Positions 1 through 10,770 are shown, numbered from the stretch's first letter. The stretch: DNA of 64,000 bases from Paenibacillus aceris (GCF_017874035.1 NZ_JAGGKV010000013.1:156203-220202); one strand, 5' to 3'. The notes: a model not told the origin generated them from the letters alone. Made by a program: numbers and translations.

Positions 1-1
1 C

Positions 2-3000
2 GGAGACCTTGATCAAAGGGCAATCGATGGCATGGTGAAGGCGCAGCAGGCTGGGGCCACCGAGATTGCACAGGTATATACGTGGGACGGCCCAGCATGG
101 GATTGGTTTACAGATACCATACCTATTAAATCAATAGATACTAGCACAAGAAAGCTTACGTTCCCGCAAGACCCCCAGAAACCTGAATTGTACAGACCTA
201 AGTATCCTATCGGTGGTGGTTCAAGATATTATTTACAGGGAAATATAGCGTTCATGGATGTTCCCGGAGAATATTTCTATAACAAGCAAACTGGCGATCT
301 CTACTATTATCCTAAGACAGAAGACGGAAGTGTAGATCAATGGACTGTAGTAGCGCCGACGATGCAAAAGATTTTATACTTCAAGGGAGACGAAAAAGGG
401 ACTGGCTCCTACGCGGATTACAAGCTTGCACCTGATCCTCTCAAGCAGACGCATAATATTAGAATTGACGGTTTGACTTTGAAAGACACGGAATACACAA
501 ATTACTTTACATCCGGCTGGAATGAGACGGATGCCGGAGGCGGGATTGGGAAAGTGCCTCCTGAATCCGCAGGCAGTACACTACCGGCGTATAGTGAGCA
601 GACCGACAGAGTTGAATACAAGGTCGGCGCTGTAACGATGATCAATACGAACAATATCACAATTGAGAATACGAAGATCCGTAATATTGGATTATTCGGA
701 ATTGCCATGTATCGTGATAATGATCACAACACCATTAAAAACTGCGATATAGGATTTGTCGGATATGGAGGAATTACCTCAGATGGCGGATATCCAGGCG
801 TTGGCAAATATAATAATTTCCATACGATTACAAACGTTGCCATTCACGATATTGGTCAAAATGTAGGGCATGCATCAGGTATTACATGGATGGATACTGG
901 AAACAGTAATATTTCGCATCTTGAAATTTATAATTCACCAAGAAGAGCCATTATGAACTCCGCTGGTATTCGCAGAAACTCTCTAGATTCAAACTATGAT
1001 GAACTGAGGGATATGTATACGGTTAATAACAGATATAGTTATATAAATATACATGATATGCAGCAAGATGGAGGAGAGGATAGCGCCATATTCTGGGTTT
1101 ACCTTCTACGGGGGGAAGAGATCTTAAAAAGGCATGGAAGTGACCCGAATGTTAAGACGGAAAATGGGGCTACTTATTATGATGTTGGGGAGGGTAAATA
1201 TAACTATCTTGATCAGGTAATCGTAGATGGTGTAGGTGCTAACCCGTCTATGCATGATAAAAATACCGTACACGGAATGGATTTGACAATGGGTGGAAGC
1301 GGCACACACCTTTCAAATATTAAAGTTACTAATCCGCAAAGTAAAACCATGAGAATTGAAGAAACGGTGACCAAGGATAAGTTTCACATGGATAACTTAA
1401 ATAATAATTACAAAAATGATAATATTTTAAATTTATTTGATGATTCAAAGATGGAGTATGACAAGATTGGATTAACATCAGATTTCCCATTTGAAAGATA
1501 TCACAAAGTGGTATCCAAACCAAATACAAACGATATGTATTTCCAAGACGATTTCGAAAGCGGTAAATTGGATTTAACAAAATGGAGTGTTGAAAAGGGA
1601 CAACCTAATATCGATCAGGTTTATATGTCTGAAGGAGCCTTGAATGGAAAATATTCACTGGCTACCAATGGAAATAAAAACAAGAGCACCGGCGTGGTAG
1701 TGAGCAGAAAGTTTAATAATGATTTAAATAAAATGGTTGAAGTACAATACTTTGATAAAAGACAGGACTATGCTGGTAGTGATGCAGGCGAAGGCGGGGG
1801 CTCCTATGATATCACGCCAAATGCTTTTGTAAGGGTTGACAATGGCAGCGATATCGTGGCATTAGGCGCAAATGGAGACGTGTCAAAGGATTACTTCGTG
1901 TACAAAGATGGAACGAATGTCGTAAAAACAAATGTTAAGCGATCCTACGGATGGCACAATTTCAAATTTGATTATACATCTTTAACTGATGTGAAAATGT
2001 ATATTGACGGTACTTTAGTCGCTACTCTTCCAAAAACCTCCTTTAACTACATTGGTATGGGTGACTGGGAAGCGAAGGGCGGAGAGGCATATTTTGACCA
2101 GCTTTATGTGTATGGAGGATCCGCAGCGCCAGCTGTTCAGGATTTAGAATTTCCAATCGTAAGCTTAAACAAACCAACAACTGCAAGTGGTTCTAGCGCA
2201 GGCAACACGCCGGAAAAAGCGAATGACGGTTCAAACAGCTCAAAGTGGAGCGCCGACAGTGCCGCGCCAGGGAGCTGGTGGCAAGTTGACTTGCAGACGA
2301 AACAAAATATTTCTACTGTAGATATCAATTTCAACAGCGCCATGAAGTATACCGAGCTTACCTCTTTCCTACAAAGCAGTTATATCAATATGCCGAAGAG
2401 CATCACGTTTCAGGTAAGCGATGACGGTTCGAACTGGACGACGGTAGGTTCGAAAGTGACAAATCTTCCAAAGAATGATACGTATGGCCGAGCTGAGCCC
2501 AGAGCTCAAACCTATGCTTTGTTTACAGCGGGAAGATACCTGAGATTGTTGTTTGAGGACGGAGCCCAGGGAACCGGCATCGATTTGAATGAGGTTTCGG
2601 TATGGACGAAGGATCATTACACGATGTACGGCATTAAAGCTCCGGCTGCGATCACGTTAGGGGCTGGAGTGGCCAAGACTGCCGAAGCTCTCGGATTGCC
2701 GAATACGGTGAAATTGGTTACCGATAGTGCTGACGCAGATGCCAGTGTGGCATGGAATGTAGAAGCTTCCTCCTACGATCCGTCGAAGAATGCTCAGCAG
2801 ACCTTCACGGTAACAGGAACAGTAACACTGCCTTATGGATTCCAAAACCCGAATAACGTACCATTGACAACAAGCGTCAGCGTTACTGTTAAAGGCGCCG
2901 TTGAAATACCTGCCACAATTGAAGCGGAAGATTATGTGAATATGTCTGGCATTCAGACAGAGAACAGTTCTGAGGGTGGAAAGAATGTAGGATATATTGA

Positions 3001-4117
3001 TCCGGGAGACTGGATGGACTACTCGATCATTGTGCCAAGCACTGGAACCTATAAGGTAAATTACAGGGTATCCGTCAACTCGGGTAAAACAGGCAGTGTC
3101 AACTTCCTTGTAGACGGCGTTTCGCAAAAAATTACATCGTTGCCGTCAACCGGGGGATGGCAGAATTGGGCGACAGTATCCGACACCGTTTCCTTGAGTC
3201 AAGGTGCGCATACGGTAAGGCTTCAAGTCGTTAATGGTGGCTGGAACTTCAATAAATTCGAGCTGAATCTGATGGCGCAAGCAATTCCACAGTCTACATT
3301 AACAGGCGCCCAGCAGGTGAATGCTGGTCAAACCTTCAATCTGACGATGGGTCTTACGGGCGTTACGGAAAGCGTCTACCAGCAAGTGTATGCACAAGAT
3401 TTGGTTCTTAACTACGATCCGTCGAAATTGCAGTTCGATTCTGTTACATCACTGAAAGACGGATTTCAAGTCATTGATACCAAGGAGGCAGTACCGGGGC
3501 ATATCCGGATTGTGGTTGCCAGCGTGTCCGGGAACCAAGGAGCCTCTGCTCAAGGTGAATTGTTGACCTTCAAATTTACGGCAAAATCTGCAACTCAGGC
3601 AACATCTACAACAGTTTCTGTAGGGAATGTCATTATTGCCAATGGAGAAGGGAATGAACTGCAGATAGGTGGAGCAAACCGCGAGATGCAAATCAGCGTA
3701 CCTAGTACGCCTGTCGATAAGTCGCTGCTGAATGCATCGATCAGCAGCGCTCAAGCCAAGTACAATGCAGCAGTTGAGGGCAACGAGGACGGTCAGTACG
3801 CGACTGGTTCCAAAGCGCAATTGCAGTTGGCAATCGATGCGGCAAAAGCGGTCGCAAACGATTCGATTGCTACACAGCCACAGGTGGATAGTGCGAAGAC
3901 TGTATTGGAATCAGCCGTCCAAGTGTTTGATTCCAAACGAATTTCCGCAAATGTCAATGGACAAGATGGTGTTACAATTGGAGACTTGGCTATCGTCGCA
4001 GCTGCATACGGCAAGCAATCAGGTCAGGCTGGCTGGAATGTGAATGCAGATGTCAATAAAGACGGCAAGGTTGGCATTGAAGATCTTGCAATTGTGGCTA
4101 AAGCAATTTTGCAATAA
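2..4117 (+). CDS. Secreted beta-helix polysaccharidase-like protein with CBM6, cohesin, FIVAR and dockerin; 5' end outside window
   Basis: The reading frame is open from base 2, before the first ATG at 32, and those codons align with residues of the next gene, so the N-terminus with its signal peptide lies outside the window. Counting from the ATG at 32: a right-handed beta-helix region to about 490 with many Asn/Ile turns, a LamG-like sandwich (about 502-698), a discoidin/CBM32-like domain (about 705-860), a bacterial Ig-like domain (868-965), CBM6 (962-1081), cohesin (1085-1222), FIVAR (1228-1300) and dockerin (1305-1361). The second dockerin loop is canonical (DVNKDGKVGIED); the first is degenerate (NVNGQDGVTIGD). 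The beta-helix part resembles GH141/GH120-type proteins, but the substrate is not determined. It is a paralogue of the next gene. Architecture is clear; catalytic specificity is inference. Confidence 0.85.
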   Translation, partial: GDLDQRAIDGMVKAQQAGATEIAQVYTWDGPAWDWFTDTIPIKSIDTSTRKLTFPQDPQKPELYRPKYPIGGGSRYYLQGNIAFMDVPGEYFYNKQTGDLYYYPKTEDGSVDQWTVVAPTMQKILYFKGDEKGTGSYADYKLAPDPLKQTHNIRIDGLTLKDTEYTNYFTSGWNETDAGGGIGKVPPESAGSTLPAYSEQTDRVEYKVGAVTMINTNNITIENTKIRNIGLFGIAMYRDNDHNTIKNCDIGFVGYGGITSDGGYPGVGKYNNFHTITNVAIHDIGQNVGHASGITWMDTGNSNISHLEIYNSPRRAIMNSAGIRRNSLDSNYDELRDMYTVNNRYSYINIHDMQQDGGEDSAIFWVYLLRGEEILKRHGSDPNVKTENGATYYDVGEGKYNYLDQVIVDGVGANPSMHDKNTVHGMDLTMGGSGTHLSNIKVTNPQSKTMRIEETVTKDKFHMDNLNNNYKNDNILNLFDDSKMEYDKIGLTSDFPFERYHKVVSKPNTNDMYFQDDFESGKLDLTKWSVEKGQPNIDQVYMSEGALNGKYSLATNGNKNKSTGVVVSRKFNNDLNKMVEVQYFDKRQDYAGSDAGEGGGSYDITPNAFVRVDNGSDIVALGANGDVSKDYFVYKDGTNVVKTNVKRSYGWHNFKFDYTSLTDVKMYIDGTLVATLPKTSFNYIGMGDWEAKGGEAYFDQLYVYGGSAAPAVQDLEFPIVSLNKPTTASGSSAGNTPEKANDGSNSSKWSADSAAPGSWWQVDLQTKQNISTVDINFNSAMKYTELTSFLQSSYINMPKSITFQVSDDGSNWTTVGSKVTNLPKNDTYGRAEPRAQTYALFTAGRYLRLLFEDGAQGTGIDLNEVSVWTKDHYTMYGIKAPAAITLGAGVAKTAEALGLPNTVKLVTDSADADASVAWNVEASSYDPSKNAQQTFTVTGTVTLPYGFQNPNNVPLTTSVSVTVKGAVEIPATIEAEDYVNMSGIQTENSSEGGKNVGYIDPGDWMDYSIIVPSTGTYKVNYRVSVNSGKTGSVNFLVDGVSQKITSLPSTGGWQNWATVSDTVSLSQGAHTVRLQVVNGGWNFNKFELNLMAQAIPQSTLTGAQQVNAGQTFNLTMGLTGVTESVYQQVYAQDLVLNYDPSKLQFDSVTSLKDGFQVIDTKEAVPGHIRIVVASVSGNQGASAQGELLTFKFTAKSATQATSTTVSVGNVIIANGEGNELQIGGANREMQISVPSTPVDKSLLNASISSAQAKYNAAVEGNEDGQYATGSKAQLQLAIDAAKAVANDSIATQPQVDSAKTVLESAVQVFDSKRISANVNGQDGVTIGDLAIVAAAYGKQSGQAGWNVNADVNKDGKVGIEDLAIVAKAILQ

Positions 4118-4143
4118 TATCATTTTGCGGTTGAGAAGCAGGA

Positions 4144-4172
4144 AGGGGATAGAATTCATTCTCTCCCCTTTC
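4144..4172 (+). terminator. Rho-independent terminator after the first beta-helix gene
   Basis: GGGGATAGAAT pairs with ATTCTCTCCCC across a two-base loop with one mismatch, followed by a short T-rich tail. Confidence 0.6.
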
Positions 4173-4254
4173 ATCCTAATTGTCTGAAATTGTTTACCAA
4201 AACGAATGGCAATCCGCTACTCGAAACATACAGCTTCCTGAGAGGAGATTATAA

Positions 4255-7200
4255 ATGTATAAAAAAAGATTAAGCATTGTAATGGCGGTATGTATATCAC
4301 TATCCGCAATGTTAAATTCAGGCATAGGTGCCGAAGCGTCGGAAAGCACATCCAATTCGATATCAAACAATATACAAACGAAGTACTATGTTTCACCGTC
4401 AGGCAGCGACACAAATGACGGCTCGTCTGACCACCCGTTTGCTACGCTGCAAGCAGCCCGGGATGCAGTACGCTTGATTAATAGTAATATGACAGGCGAT
4501 ATCGTCGTAAATATTTCTGCGGGTAATTACTATGTCAACCAACCGATTTCTTTCGATGAAAGAGATTCAGGCACGAATGGGCACAACATCATCTATACCA
4601 ATAAAGACGGTTTGGGAACCGCGAAGTTCATTGGGGGCAATAAAGTAACTTCGACATGGAGTCCTGTGACGCCTTCAGGAACCGATGCAGATCTCCCTGT
4701 TAATGCGGTTGGGAACGTTTACAAGACTTTTGTAGGTACAAATATGAACTTCAATACCTTATATGTTAACGATACAAGGGCAACAATGGCACGAACGAAA
4801 AACCTGGAGGTTGATCCAAGATTTCCTGCTTCCTCAACTGCCTACATGAGATCGGCTGGCGGCGGAATCAGTACGCTGATCTATAAATCAGGCGATATTG
4901 ATTCCGAATCACTGACAGGTCTAGTAAATGCACAGAGTCGAGGCGATTTGGACGCTCAGGTATATATGTGGGACGGAGGTTATTGGGATTGGATGACGGA
5001 TACCATTCCAATCGCAAGCATAAATACATCCACACGTACACTTACTTACAAAACCGATCCGAACAATCGAGCGGCTTATCGCCCGAAGTATCAAACCGGC
5101 AGTGATGCAAGATACTTTTTGCAGGGGAATCTTGGATTTTTGGATCAGCCGGGTGAATACTATTTCAACAAAAAGACGGGCTATCTGTATTACTATCCAT
5201 TAGCAGGTTCAGGGAACATCAGCGATCAAGATATCGTGATACCTGCTGTTGAGAAAATCATTGATATCAAGGGTGCTTCCCGTACAAGCATGGTATCGCA
5301 TATTACATTCAGCGGTTTGGAGTTTAAAGATACCAACTTCCCTGACTATTACAGCTATGGATGGAACTGGGGCGACGCAGGAGTTGGCTTGGGATATTAC
5401 CCTCCCGAAGCTGCGGGAAGCACACAACCTTCCTACAGCGAACAGAGCGAAAGAGTGGAGTTTCAGGTTGGCGTCATCACCTTAACGAATACGAATAATA
5501 TTACAATCACTAAAACGCATATAAAAAATGCAGGGATGTTCGGTATCGAACTCTATCTTGCTAACCAGTACACGGATATTAATAATTCCCTTATTGAATA
5601 TACCGGTCATGGCGGGATTAACCTCGAAGGCGGCTATCCGGGCGTGGGTGGAGATGCTAACGGGGATGGCTATAACAGCAATAATAAAGTAACCAATACG
5701 ATTATCCATGATATAGGCCAATTGGTTGGCCAAACGTCTGGTGTCACAATCAACAACTCCGGTTATAATACTTTCTCACATTTGGAAATTTATAACACAC
5801 CAAGAAGAGGCATTTTCATAACAGCCGGTTATAGTCGGAACGGTGGCACGCCATATCCAAACGGTGATGCAAATTTCAATATTATGAAGGATATGTATTC
5901 GCATCATAACACTTTCGAATATATTTACTTGCACGACAGTCAGCAGGATGGCGGTGATGATGGCGCATTTTTCGCATGCTATCTGTACAGGGGCTCGACC
6001 AATTACAAGCCTAACTACATCAATCAGATGCTCATTGACCGTGTAGGGGCCAATCCAAGCATGAGAGATATAGCCCCTAACGGAATGAACCTTGATATGG
6101 GCGCTTCAGGGTTTGAAATAAGCAATCTGAAAATCGTTAACCCACAGCATTTTAATGCCGAAGTAGAAACGACATCTCACAACGGAGATAAAATCAAATT
6201 TACAAACACTAATATTGATTTTGGTACACATACAAATCAACTTGATAGTTTTAACGATTCTTTGATGGATTATGCCAACATCGGTGTCGGGACTGATTTT
6301 CCGAGTGTCTATAAGCCTATAAGAAATACATTCCAGGAGCCTGGCGATATGTATTTCAAAGATGATTTTGAAAACGGTTTGGATTTATCCAAATGGGTGT
6401 ATAGAGGAGTAAAACCTCGTATTACAACCGAATGGATGTCGGAGGGGATTTTAAACGGAAAGAAGGCCTTGAAAATCGATAGCGGTAGCGCTGATACGGG
6501 CTTAAAGCCTGTCTTGTACAGGGATTTTGATCGTACGCTCAATAAAGTAGTTACTGTAAATTTATTTGACAGACAAAGCGGAAATCAAGCCTCTTACAGC
6601 TCAGGCGTGAGTATTCCAACGACAGTCAAGTCGCTGGCAAGGGTTGATAATGGTGTTCATGCAGTAGGTTTGGGCCTGGATACTAAATTGAGCAATGATT
6701 ATTACGTTATGTTGGACGGCTCATCAGAGATTGTAACTTCGGTTCCTCGCACGTACGGCTGGCATGAATTGAAATGGGATTATACCAGCGGCACAGACGT
6801 AAAGTTATATATGGATGGCAAACTCGTACAAACCTTGAGTTCAACAGCCAATTTCAATCGTGTTGAGTTGGGGGCGGATGACGGCTTGGGAGTAAGCTAT
6901 TACGATCAGCTATATATCTATGGTGGCACAGCGTCATCGCCGCCATCCACGCTGCCGATACCTCCAGAGAATCTGGCACAACGTGCGACAATTACAGCCT
7001 CCTCCTCTCCTGTAAATGACCATCGATATGACCCACAAAACGTGGCAGATGACATCATAGGAGTTTGGGGTTCCGGGGAATGGGCATCGAACGGTGAAGC
7101 CAATCCCTGGATACAGCTTGATTGGAGCAGCAGTCAAACGATCAACAAAATACTCCTGTATGACCGTCCGAATACATCCGACTGGTCACAGGGAGGCACA

Positions 7201-9111
7201 CTGACATTTAGTGACGGCAGCTCGGTTACAGTCACAGGAATACCGAATGATGGTAAGGTAAAGGAAGTATCGTTTGCAGACAAGCAGGTTACATGGGTCA
7301 GATTCCAGGTGACAGGCAGTACAGGAAATAACGGTTTATCAGAATTTCAGGTATTTAAAGAAGCAGCTTCTTTGACAGTACCTACGGGACTTACAGCCAC
7401 TGCAGCAAGCGGTTCCCAGATTAATGTGGTCTGGAATGCTGTGCCTGGCGCAACGGGCTATGACCTTGAGGTTGATGGTGGAATTATCAATAACGTAACT
7501 AGTCCGTATACGCATACGGGATTAAATGGTTCATCAAATCATAACTACAGGGTGCGGGCAAAGGATGCCACAGGGATAACGTTATGGAGTGCTCCTGTGA
7601 GTGCTGACACCCCAGCACAAACATTGGGTAAATTTGAAGCAGAAAACTACGTAGCTATGAACGGAATTCAGACGGAATCAAGCTCTGAGGGCGGCCAAAA
7701 TGTAGGGTATATTGATGCCGGGGATTGGATGGAGTATAAAGTAAACGTACCTGCTGACGGAACTTATTCCGTCAAATATAGAGTAGCTGTAAATGGCAGT
7801 AATACAGGTCAGGTCCAATTTGTTGTCAATGGAGTTAATAAGAGAACCACTTCATTCCCTGGAACTGGAGGTTGGCAGATCTGGACAACTGTCTCCGATA
7901 CCGTAACATTGGCTGCTGGCACACAGACCGTGAGGCTGCAAGTTAGTAAAGGTGGTTGGAACTTCAACTGGTTTGAGTTGGGAACGATTGAACAGACACC
8001 AACCGTAATCAGTGTTAGCACACCGACTGCGATAACAGGAGTGGCGAACGGATCAGCCAAGACAGCGGCGGGGCTTGGATTGCCGGGAACGGTTTCCTTG
8101 GTTACCAGCACAGGGAATGTAAATGCCAATGTAGCATGGAATGTAGATGCTGCTAATTATGATCCTTCCAAATCGAAAGAGCAGACCTTCACTGTAAATG
8201 GAACGGTTACTCTGCCTGCAGGTGTGGCTAATCCGAACAATGTAGCGTTGACAACAAGCGTCAGTGTAACTGTTGCAGCTCAAGCAATGCCTCAGTCTAC
8301 ATTAACAGGCGCCCAGCAGGTGAATGCAGGCCAAACCTTCAATCTGTCGATGGGATTGACAGGTGTTACGCAAAGTGTATACCAGCAAGCGTATGCACAA
8401 GATTTGGTTCTTAACTACGATCCGTCGAAATTGCAGTTCGATTCTGTTACATCACTTAAAGACGGATTTCAAATCATCGATACCAAGGAGGCAGTACCGG
8501 GGCATATCCGGATTGTGGTTGCCAGCGTGTCCGGAAACCAAGGAGTTTCTGCCCAAGGTGAATTGTTGACTTTCAAATTTACGGCGAAATCTGCAACTCA
8601 GGCAACCTCTACAACAATTTCTGTAGGGAATGTCATTATTGCAAATGGAGAAGGGAATGAACTGCAAGTAGGCGGATCCTCAAGCGAGCTGCAAATTAGC
8701 GTAGCCGTAGATAAGTCGCTCTTGAACTCCTCGATTGCAAGCGCTCAGGCTAAGTACAATGCAGCTGTGGAAGGCAACGGGGACGGACTGTATGTAAATG
8801 GATCCAAAGCGCAATTGCAGTTGGCAATCGATGCTGCAAATGCGGTTGCAAACAATTCAAATGCTACACAACAACAGGTGGATAGTGCGAAGGTGGCAAT
8901 GGAAACAGCCGTTCAAGTGTTTGATTCCAAGCGCATTTCCGCTAATGTCAATGGACAAGGCGGCGTTACGATCGGTGACCTGGCCATCGTCGCAGGGGCA
9001 TATGGCAAGCAATCAGGTCAGGCTGGCTGGAATGCAATTGCGGATGTCAATAAAGACGGCAAGATTGACATTGAAGACCTTGCAATTGTAGCCAAAGCGA
9101 TTTTGCAATAA
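4255..9111 (+). CDS. Secreted beta-helix polysaccharidase-like protein with FN3, CBM6, cohesin, FIVAR and dockerin
   Basis: Start ATG has GAGGAGA seven bases upstream and is followed by a signal peptide (lysines at 3-5, then a hydrophobic core ending near GAEA). Mature N-terminus has the YYVSPSGSD...ATLQAARDAV signature of right-handed beta-helix enzymes, and GEYYFNKKTGYLYYYP resembles GH141/GH120-type proteins. Domains by residue: beta-helix to about 690, LamG-like 698-895, CBM32-like 905-1035, FN3 1040-1120, CBM6 1125-1243, Ig-like 1250-1341, cohesin 1344-1482, FIVAR 1484-1560, dockerin 1562-1618. The second dockerin loop is DVNKDGKIDIED; the first has lost Asp at positions 1 and 5. The last 0.8 kb is nearly identical in DNA to the preceding gene. 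Exported and probably part of a multi-enzyme surface complex; substrate not determined. Confidence 0.9.
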   Translation: MYKKRLSIVMAVCISLSAMLNSGIGAEASESTSNSISNNIQTKYYVSPSGSDTNDGSSDHPFATLQAARDAVRLINSNMTGDIVVNISAGNYYVNQPISFDERDSGTNGHNIIYTNKDGLGTAKFIGGNKVTSTWSPVTPSGTDADLPVNAVGNVYKTFVGTNMNFNTLYVNDTRATMARTKNLEVDPRFPASSTAYMRSAGGGISTLIYKSGDIDSESLTGLVNAQSRGDLDAQVYMWDGGYWDWMTDTIPIASINTSTRTLTYKTDPNNRAAYRPKYQTGSDARYFLQGNLGFLDQPGEYYFNKKTGYLYYYPLAGSGNISDQDIVIPAVEKIIDIKGASRTSMVSHITFSGLEFKDTNFPDYYSYGWNWGDAGVGLGYYPPEAAGSTQPSYSEQSERVEFQVGVITLTNTNNITITKTHIKNAGMFGIELYLANQYTDINNSLIEYTGHGGINLEGGYPGVGGDANGDGYNSNNKVTNTIIHDIGQLVGQTSGVTINNSGYNTFSHLEIYNTPRRGIFITAGYSRNGGTPYPNGDANFNIMKDMYSHHNTFEYIYLHDSQQDGGDDGAFFACYLYRGSTNYKPNYINQMLIDRVGANPSMRDIAPNGMNLDMGASGFEISNLKIVNPQHFNAEVETTSHNGDKIKFTNTNIDFGTHTNQLDSFNDSLMDYANIGVGTDFPSVYKPIRNTFQEPGDMYFKDDFENGLDLSKWVYRGVKPRITTEWMSEGILNGKKALKIDSGSADTGLKPVLYRDFDRTLNKVVTVNLFDRQSGNQASYSSGVSIPTTVKSLARVDNGVHAVGLGLDTKLSNDYYVMLDGSSEIVTSVPRTYGWHELKWDYTSGTDVKLYMDGKLVQTLSSTANFNRVELGADDGLGVSYYDQLYIYGGTASSPPSTLPIPPENLAQRATITASSSPVNDHRYDPQNVADDIIGVWGSGEWASNGEANPWIQLDWSSSQTINKILLYDRPNTSDWSQGGTLTFSDGSSVTVTGIPNDGKVKEVSFADKQVTWVRFQVTGSTGNNGLSEFQVFKEAASLTVPTGLTATAASGSQINVVWNAVPGATGYDLEVDGGIINNVTSPYTHTGLNGSSNHNYRVRAKDATGITLWSAPVSADTPAQTLGKFEAENYVAMNGIQTESSSEGGQNVGYIDAGDWMEYKVNVPADGTYSVKYRVAVNGSNTGQVQFVVNGVNKRTTSFPGTGGWQIWTTVSDTVTLAAGTQTVRLQVSKGGWNFNWFELGTIEQTPTVISVSTPTAITGVANGSAKTAAGLGLPGTVSLVTSTGNVNANVAWNVDAANYDPSKSKEQTFTVNGTVTLPAGVANPNNVALTTSVSVTVAAQAMPQSTLTGAQQVNAGQTFNLSMGLTGVTQSVYQQAYAQDLVLNYDPSKLQFDSVTSLKDGFQIIDTKEAVPGHIRIVVASVSGNQGVSAQGELLTFKFTAKSATQATSTTISVGNVIIANGEGNELQVGGSSSELQISVAVDKSLLNSSIASAQAKYNAAVEGNGDGLYVNGSKAQLQLAIDAANAVANNSNATQQQVDSAKVAMETAVQVFDSKRISANVNGQGGVTIGDLAIVAGAYGKQSGQAGWNAIADVNKDGKIDIEDLAIVAKAILQ

Positions 9112-9154
9112 TACCAACTTTCAATTAAAGTAGCGTTTTCAGGATGATAAAAAT

Positions 9155-9390
9155 AGTAAGCGCTATGCTGTATTTGTCAGATAAGTACAGTATAGTGCTT
9201 ATTTTTATCTGTTGAAACTATAATTGGCGAATTGCCAATCAGCTAGTCATTGTCGAAAAAACACACAATTTTGATGAAATCTATATTTTTTAGAGAATCA
9301 TAACGTAATTTGTCAAAGTAAGTTGTGTTTTTTTCTGTGTTCAGGGTTTCTTGGATTTAGTAAGGTGAAGATGAGAGGAGGTCTAAATCA
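9155..9390 (+). repeat. Intergenic direct repeat, copy A (terminator plus leader)
   Basis: Aligned by eye to 10771-10990: the same terminator, then a shared block (TTTTGATGAAATCT, TATTTTTTAGAGA), then TTTTTTTCTG, then AAGGTGAAGATG. The two copies bracket the SLH-cohesin gene. Besides this repeat and a plain start region, 9112-9472 holds nothing recognisable. Confidence 0.75.
9158..9207 (+). terminator. Strong terminator after the second beta-helix gene
   Basis: AAGCGCTATGCTGTA pairs with TACAGTATAGTGCTT (15-bp stem with a G.T pair), followed by ATTTTTA. A near copy follows the SLH-cohesin gene. Confidence 0.85.
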
Positions 9391-9472
9391 TTCATTGTGT
9401 TGTCATGATTGCCGTCACGTAACGGAATAGCCATTTCTCAGAGTACATTTTATGAAAGGACGAATTTATTCA

Positions 9473-10753
9473 ATGTTTAAAAAATCTCACATATTCAGTC
9501 TATTGTTTTTTTTGACAATGCTTCCTCCGCTCGATACACAGGCAAGCTCTGGTCCTGACATTTCACTTTCTATCTCCGATAGCAATAAATCCTCAGGCAA
9601 TAATTTGACTCCTTCAGCAGCCACACTGAGTGGTACGCACATAGTGACAGCAGGTCAGCCATTCGAGTTGAAGATAGGACTTAACAACGTTAAGCCAAGT
9701 GAATACCAGTCGGTTTATGCGCTAGATTTGAAGCTAAATTATGATCCTCTGAAATTGCAGTTCGAATCGGCGACGTCTCTGAAAGATGGATTTCAAGTCA
9801 TCGATACTAAGGAGACAACGCAGGGACAAATTCGGATCGTGGCTGCAAGCGTGGGTGCTTACGCAGCTATACAAAGTGATATGCTTTCCTTCAAATTCAC
9901 AGCCAAATCTGTCAATCAGGCGACTAGTACGACAGTTTCGATCGATCATGTTGTCATTGCCAATAAACAGGGGAATGAACTGCAGGTTAATGGAGCTTCT
10001 AACGAGATACAGATAAAAAAGTCTGGAAATAACGGAAACGGAAATAATGGAAATGGAAATAACGGTACACCTAAACCTCCGAAGTCTAGAGAGGATGTAT
10101 TCAATAGTGACATTGTTCATATAGTAGAGCTGGTTCAAGCTATCGAGTCCAAGGTAGAGGAAGCCAAGAATTCTAATGTGAAGGTTGAAATGGCTGACAT
10201 TACAGGACATTGGGCTGAAAAGACCATCGGTACGTTCGTGAAACTGCGCGTTATAGACGGGTATGGGGATGGAAAATTCCAACCGGATGGCCAGATCACG
10301 CGTGCCGAGTTTGCAATGATCATATCACGGGTATTCGGTATTGGCGGCGGATCGAATCATTCGATTATATTGAATGATATTGACAGTCACTGGGCTAAAC
10401 AGGCTATTGAGAAACTTGCTAGCGCAGGAGTAATTGCCGGTTATGAAGACGGAACCTTCAAGCCGGATCAAACGATCAACCGCGAAGAAATGGTTATCAT
10501 TTTGTCCCGTATTGTTAATTTCAGCAATGTGGATAAAGATGATTCGAAAGGCAACTTTAAGGATATCGAAGCTGCAAGCTCTTTTGCCGTTAACCCAATT
10601 AAAGATGCAGCGAAAGCAGGCATCATCAGCGGTAAAAATGATGGGATGTTTGATCCACAAGGTAATGCCACTCGTTCGGAGGCTCTCGCGATCATTCTGA
10701 ATGCATTGAACCTTAACTCTCAACTGAAAACGGTCTTGGACAGCTTGAACTGA
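9473..10753 (+). CDS. Cell-wall anchoring protein: one cohesin plus three SLH repeats
   Basis: An in-frame ATG lies at 9452, but the purine-rich AAAGGA lies after it, so ATG 9473 (MFKKSHIFSLLFF, a signal peptide) is preferred. One cohesin occupies about residues 50-178 and shares LNYDP.KLQF.S.TSLKDGF with the cohesins of the flanking enzymes. A Gly/Asn linker (GNNGNGNNG) follows, then three SLH repeats carrying ITRAEF, INREEM and ATRSEA. SLH repeats bind secondary cell-wall polymer, so the protein is probably exported and wall-bound with its cohesin exposed. It has no catalytic module and no dockerin, as expected for an anchoring scaffoldin. Binding to the neighbouring dockerins is inferred from co-location. 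Confidence 0.88.
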   Translation: MFKKSHIFSLLFFLTMLPPLDTQASSGPDISLSISDSNKSSGNNLTPSAATLSGTHIVTAGQPFELKIGLNNVKPSEYQSVYALDLKLNYDPLKLQFESATSLKDGFQVIDTKETTQGQIRIVAASVGAYAAIQSDMLSFKFTAKSVNQATSTTVSIDHVVIANKQGNELQVNGASNEIQIKKSGNNGNGNNGNGNNGTPKPPKSREDVFNSDIVHIVELVQAIESKVEEAKNSNVKVEMADITGHWAEKTIGTFVKLRVIDGYGDGKFQPDGQITRAEFAMIISRVFGIGGGSNHSIILNDIDSHWAKQAIEKLASAGVIAGYEDGTFKPDQTINREEMVIILSRIVNFSNVDKDDSKGNFKDIEAASSFAVNPIKDAAKAGIISGKNDGMFDPQGNATRSEALAIILNALNLNSQLKTVLDSLN

Positions 10754-10770
10754 ACTAGTTCATTCAAAGT

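Noticed and set aside
2657..3127. Long minus-strand open frame inside the first beta-helix gene (and similar ones at 19503, 23865, 25013, 27487)
   Set aside because: They lie opposite or shifted within strongly supported genes, show no family motif or ribosome binding site, and arise from codon bias of the real gene.
10021..10063. Tandem GGAAATAATGGAAAT-like repeats as a possible phase-variable tract or CRISPR-like repeat
   Set aside because: They encode the Gly/Asn linker between cohesin and SLH repeats; only a few imperfect units and no spacers.
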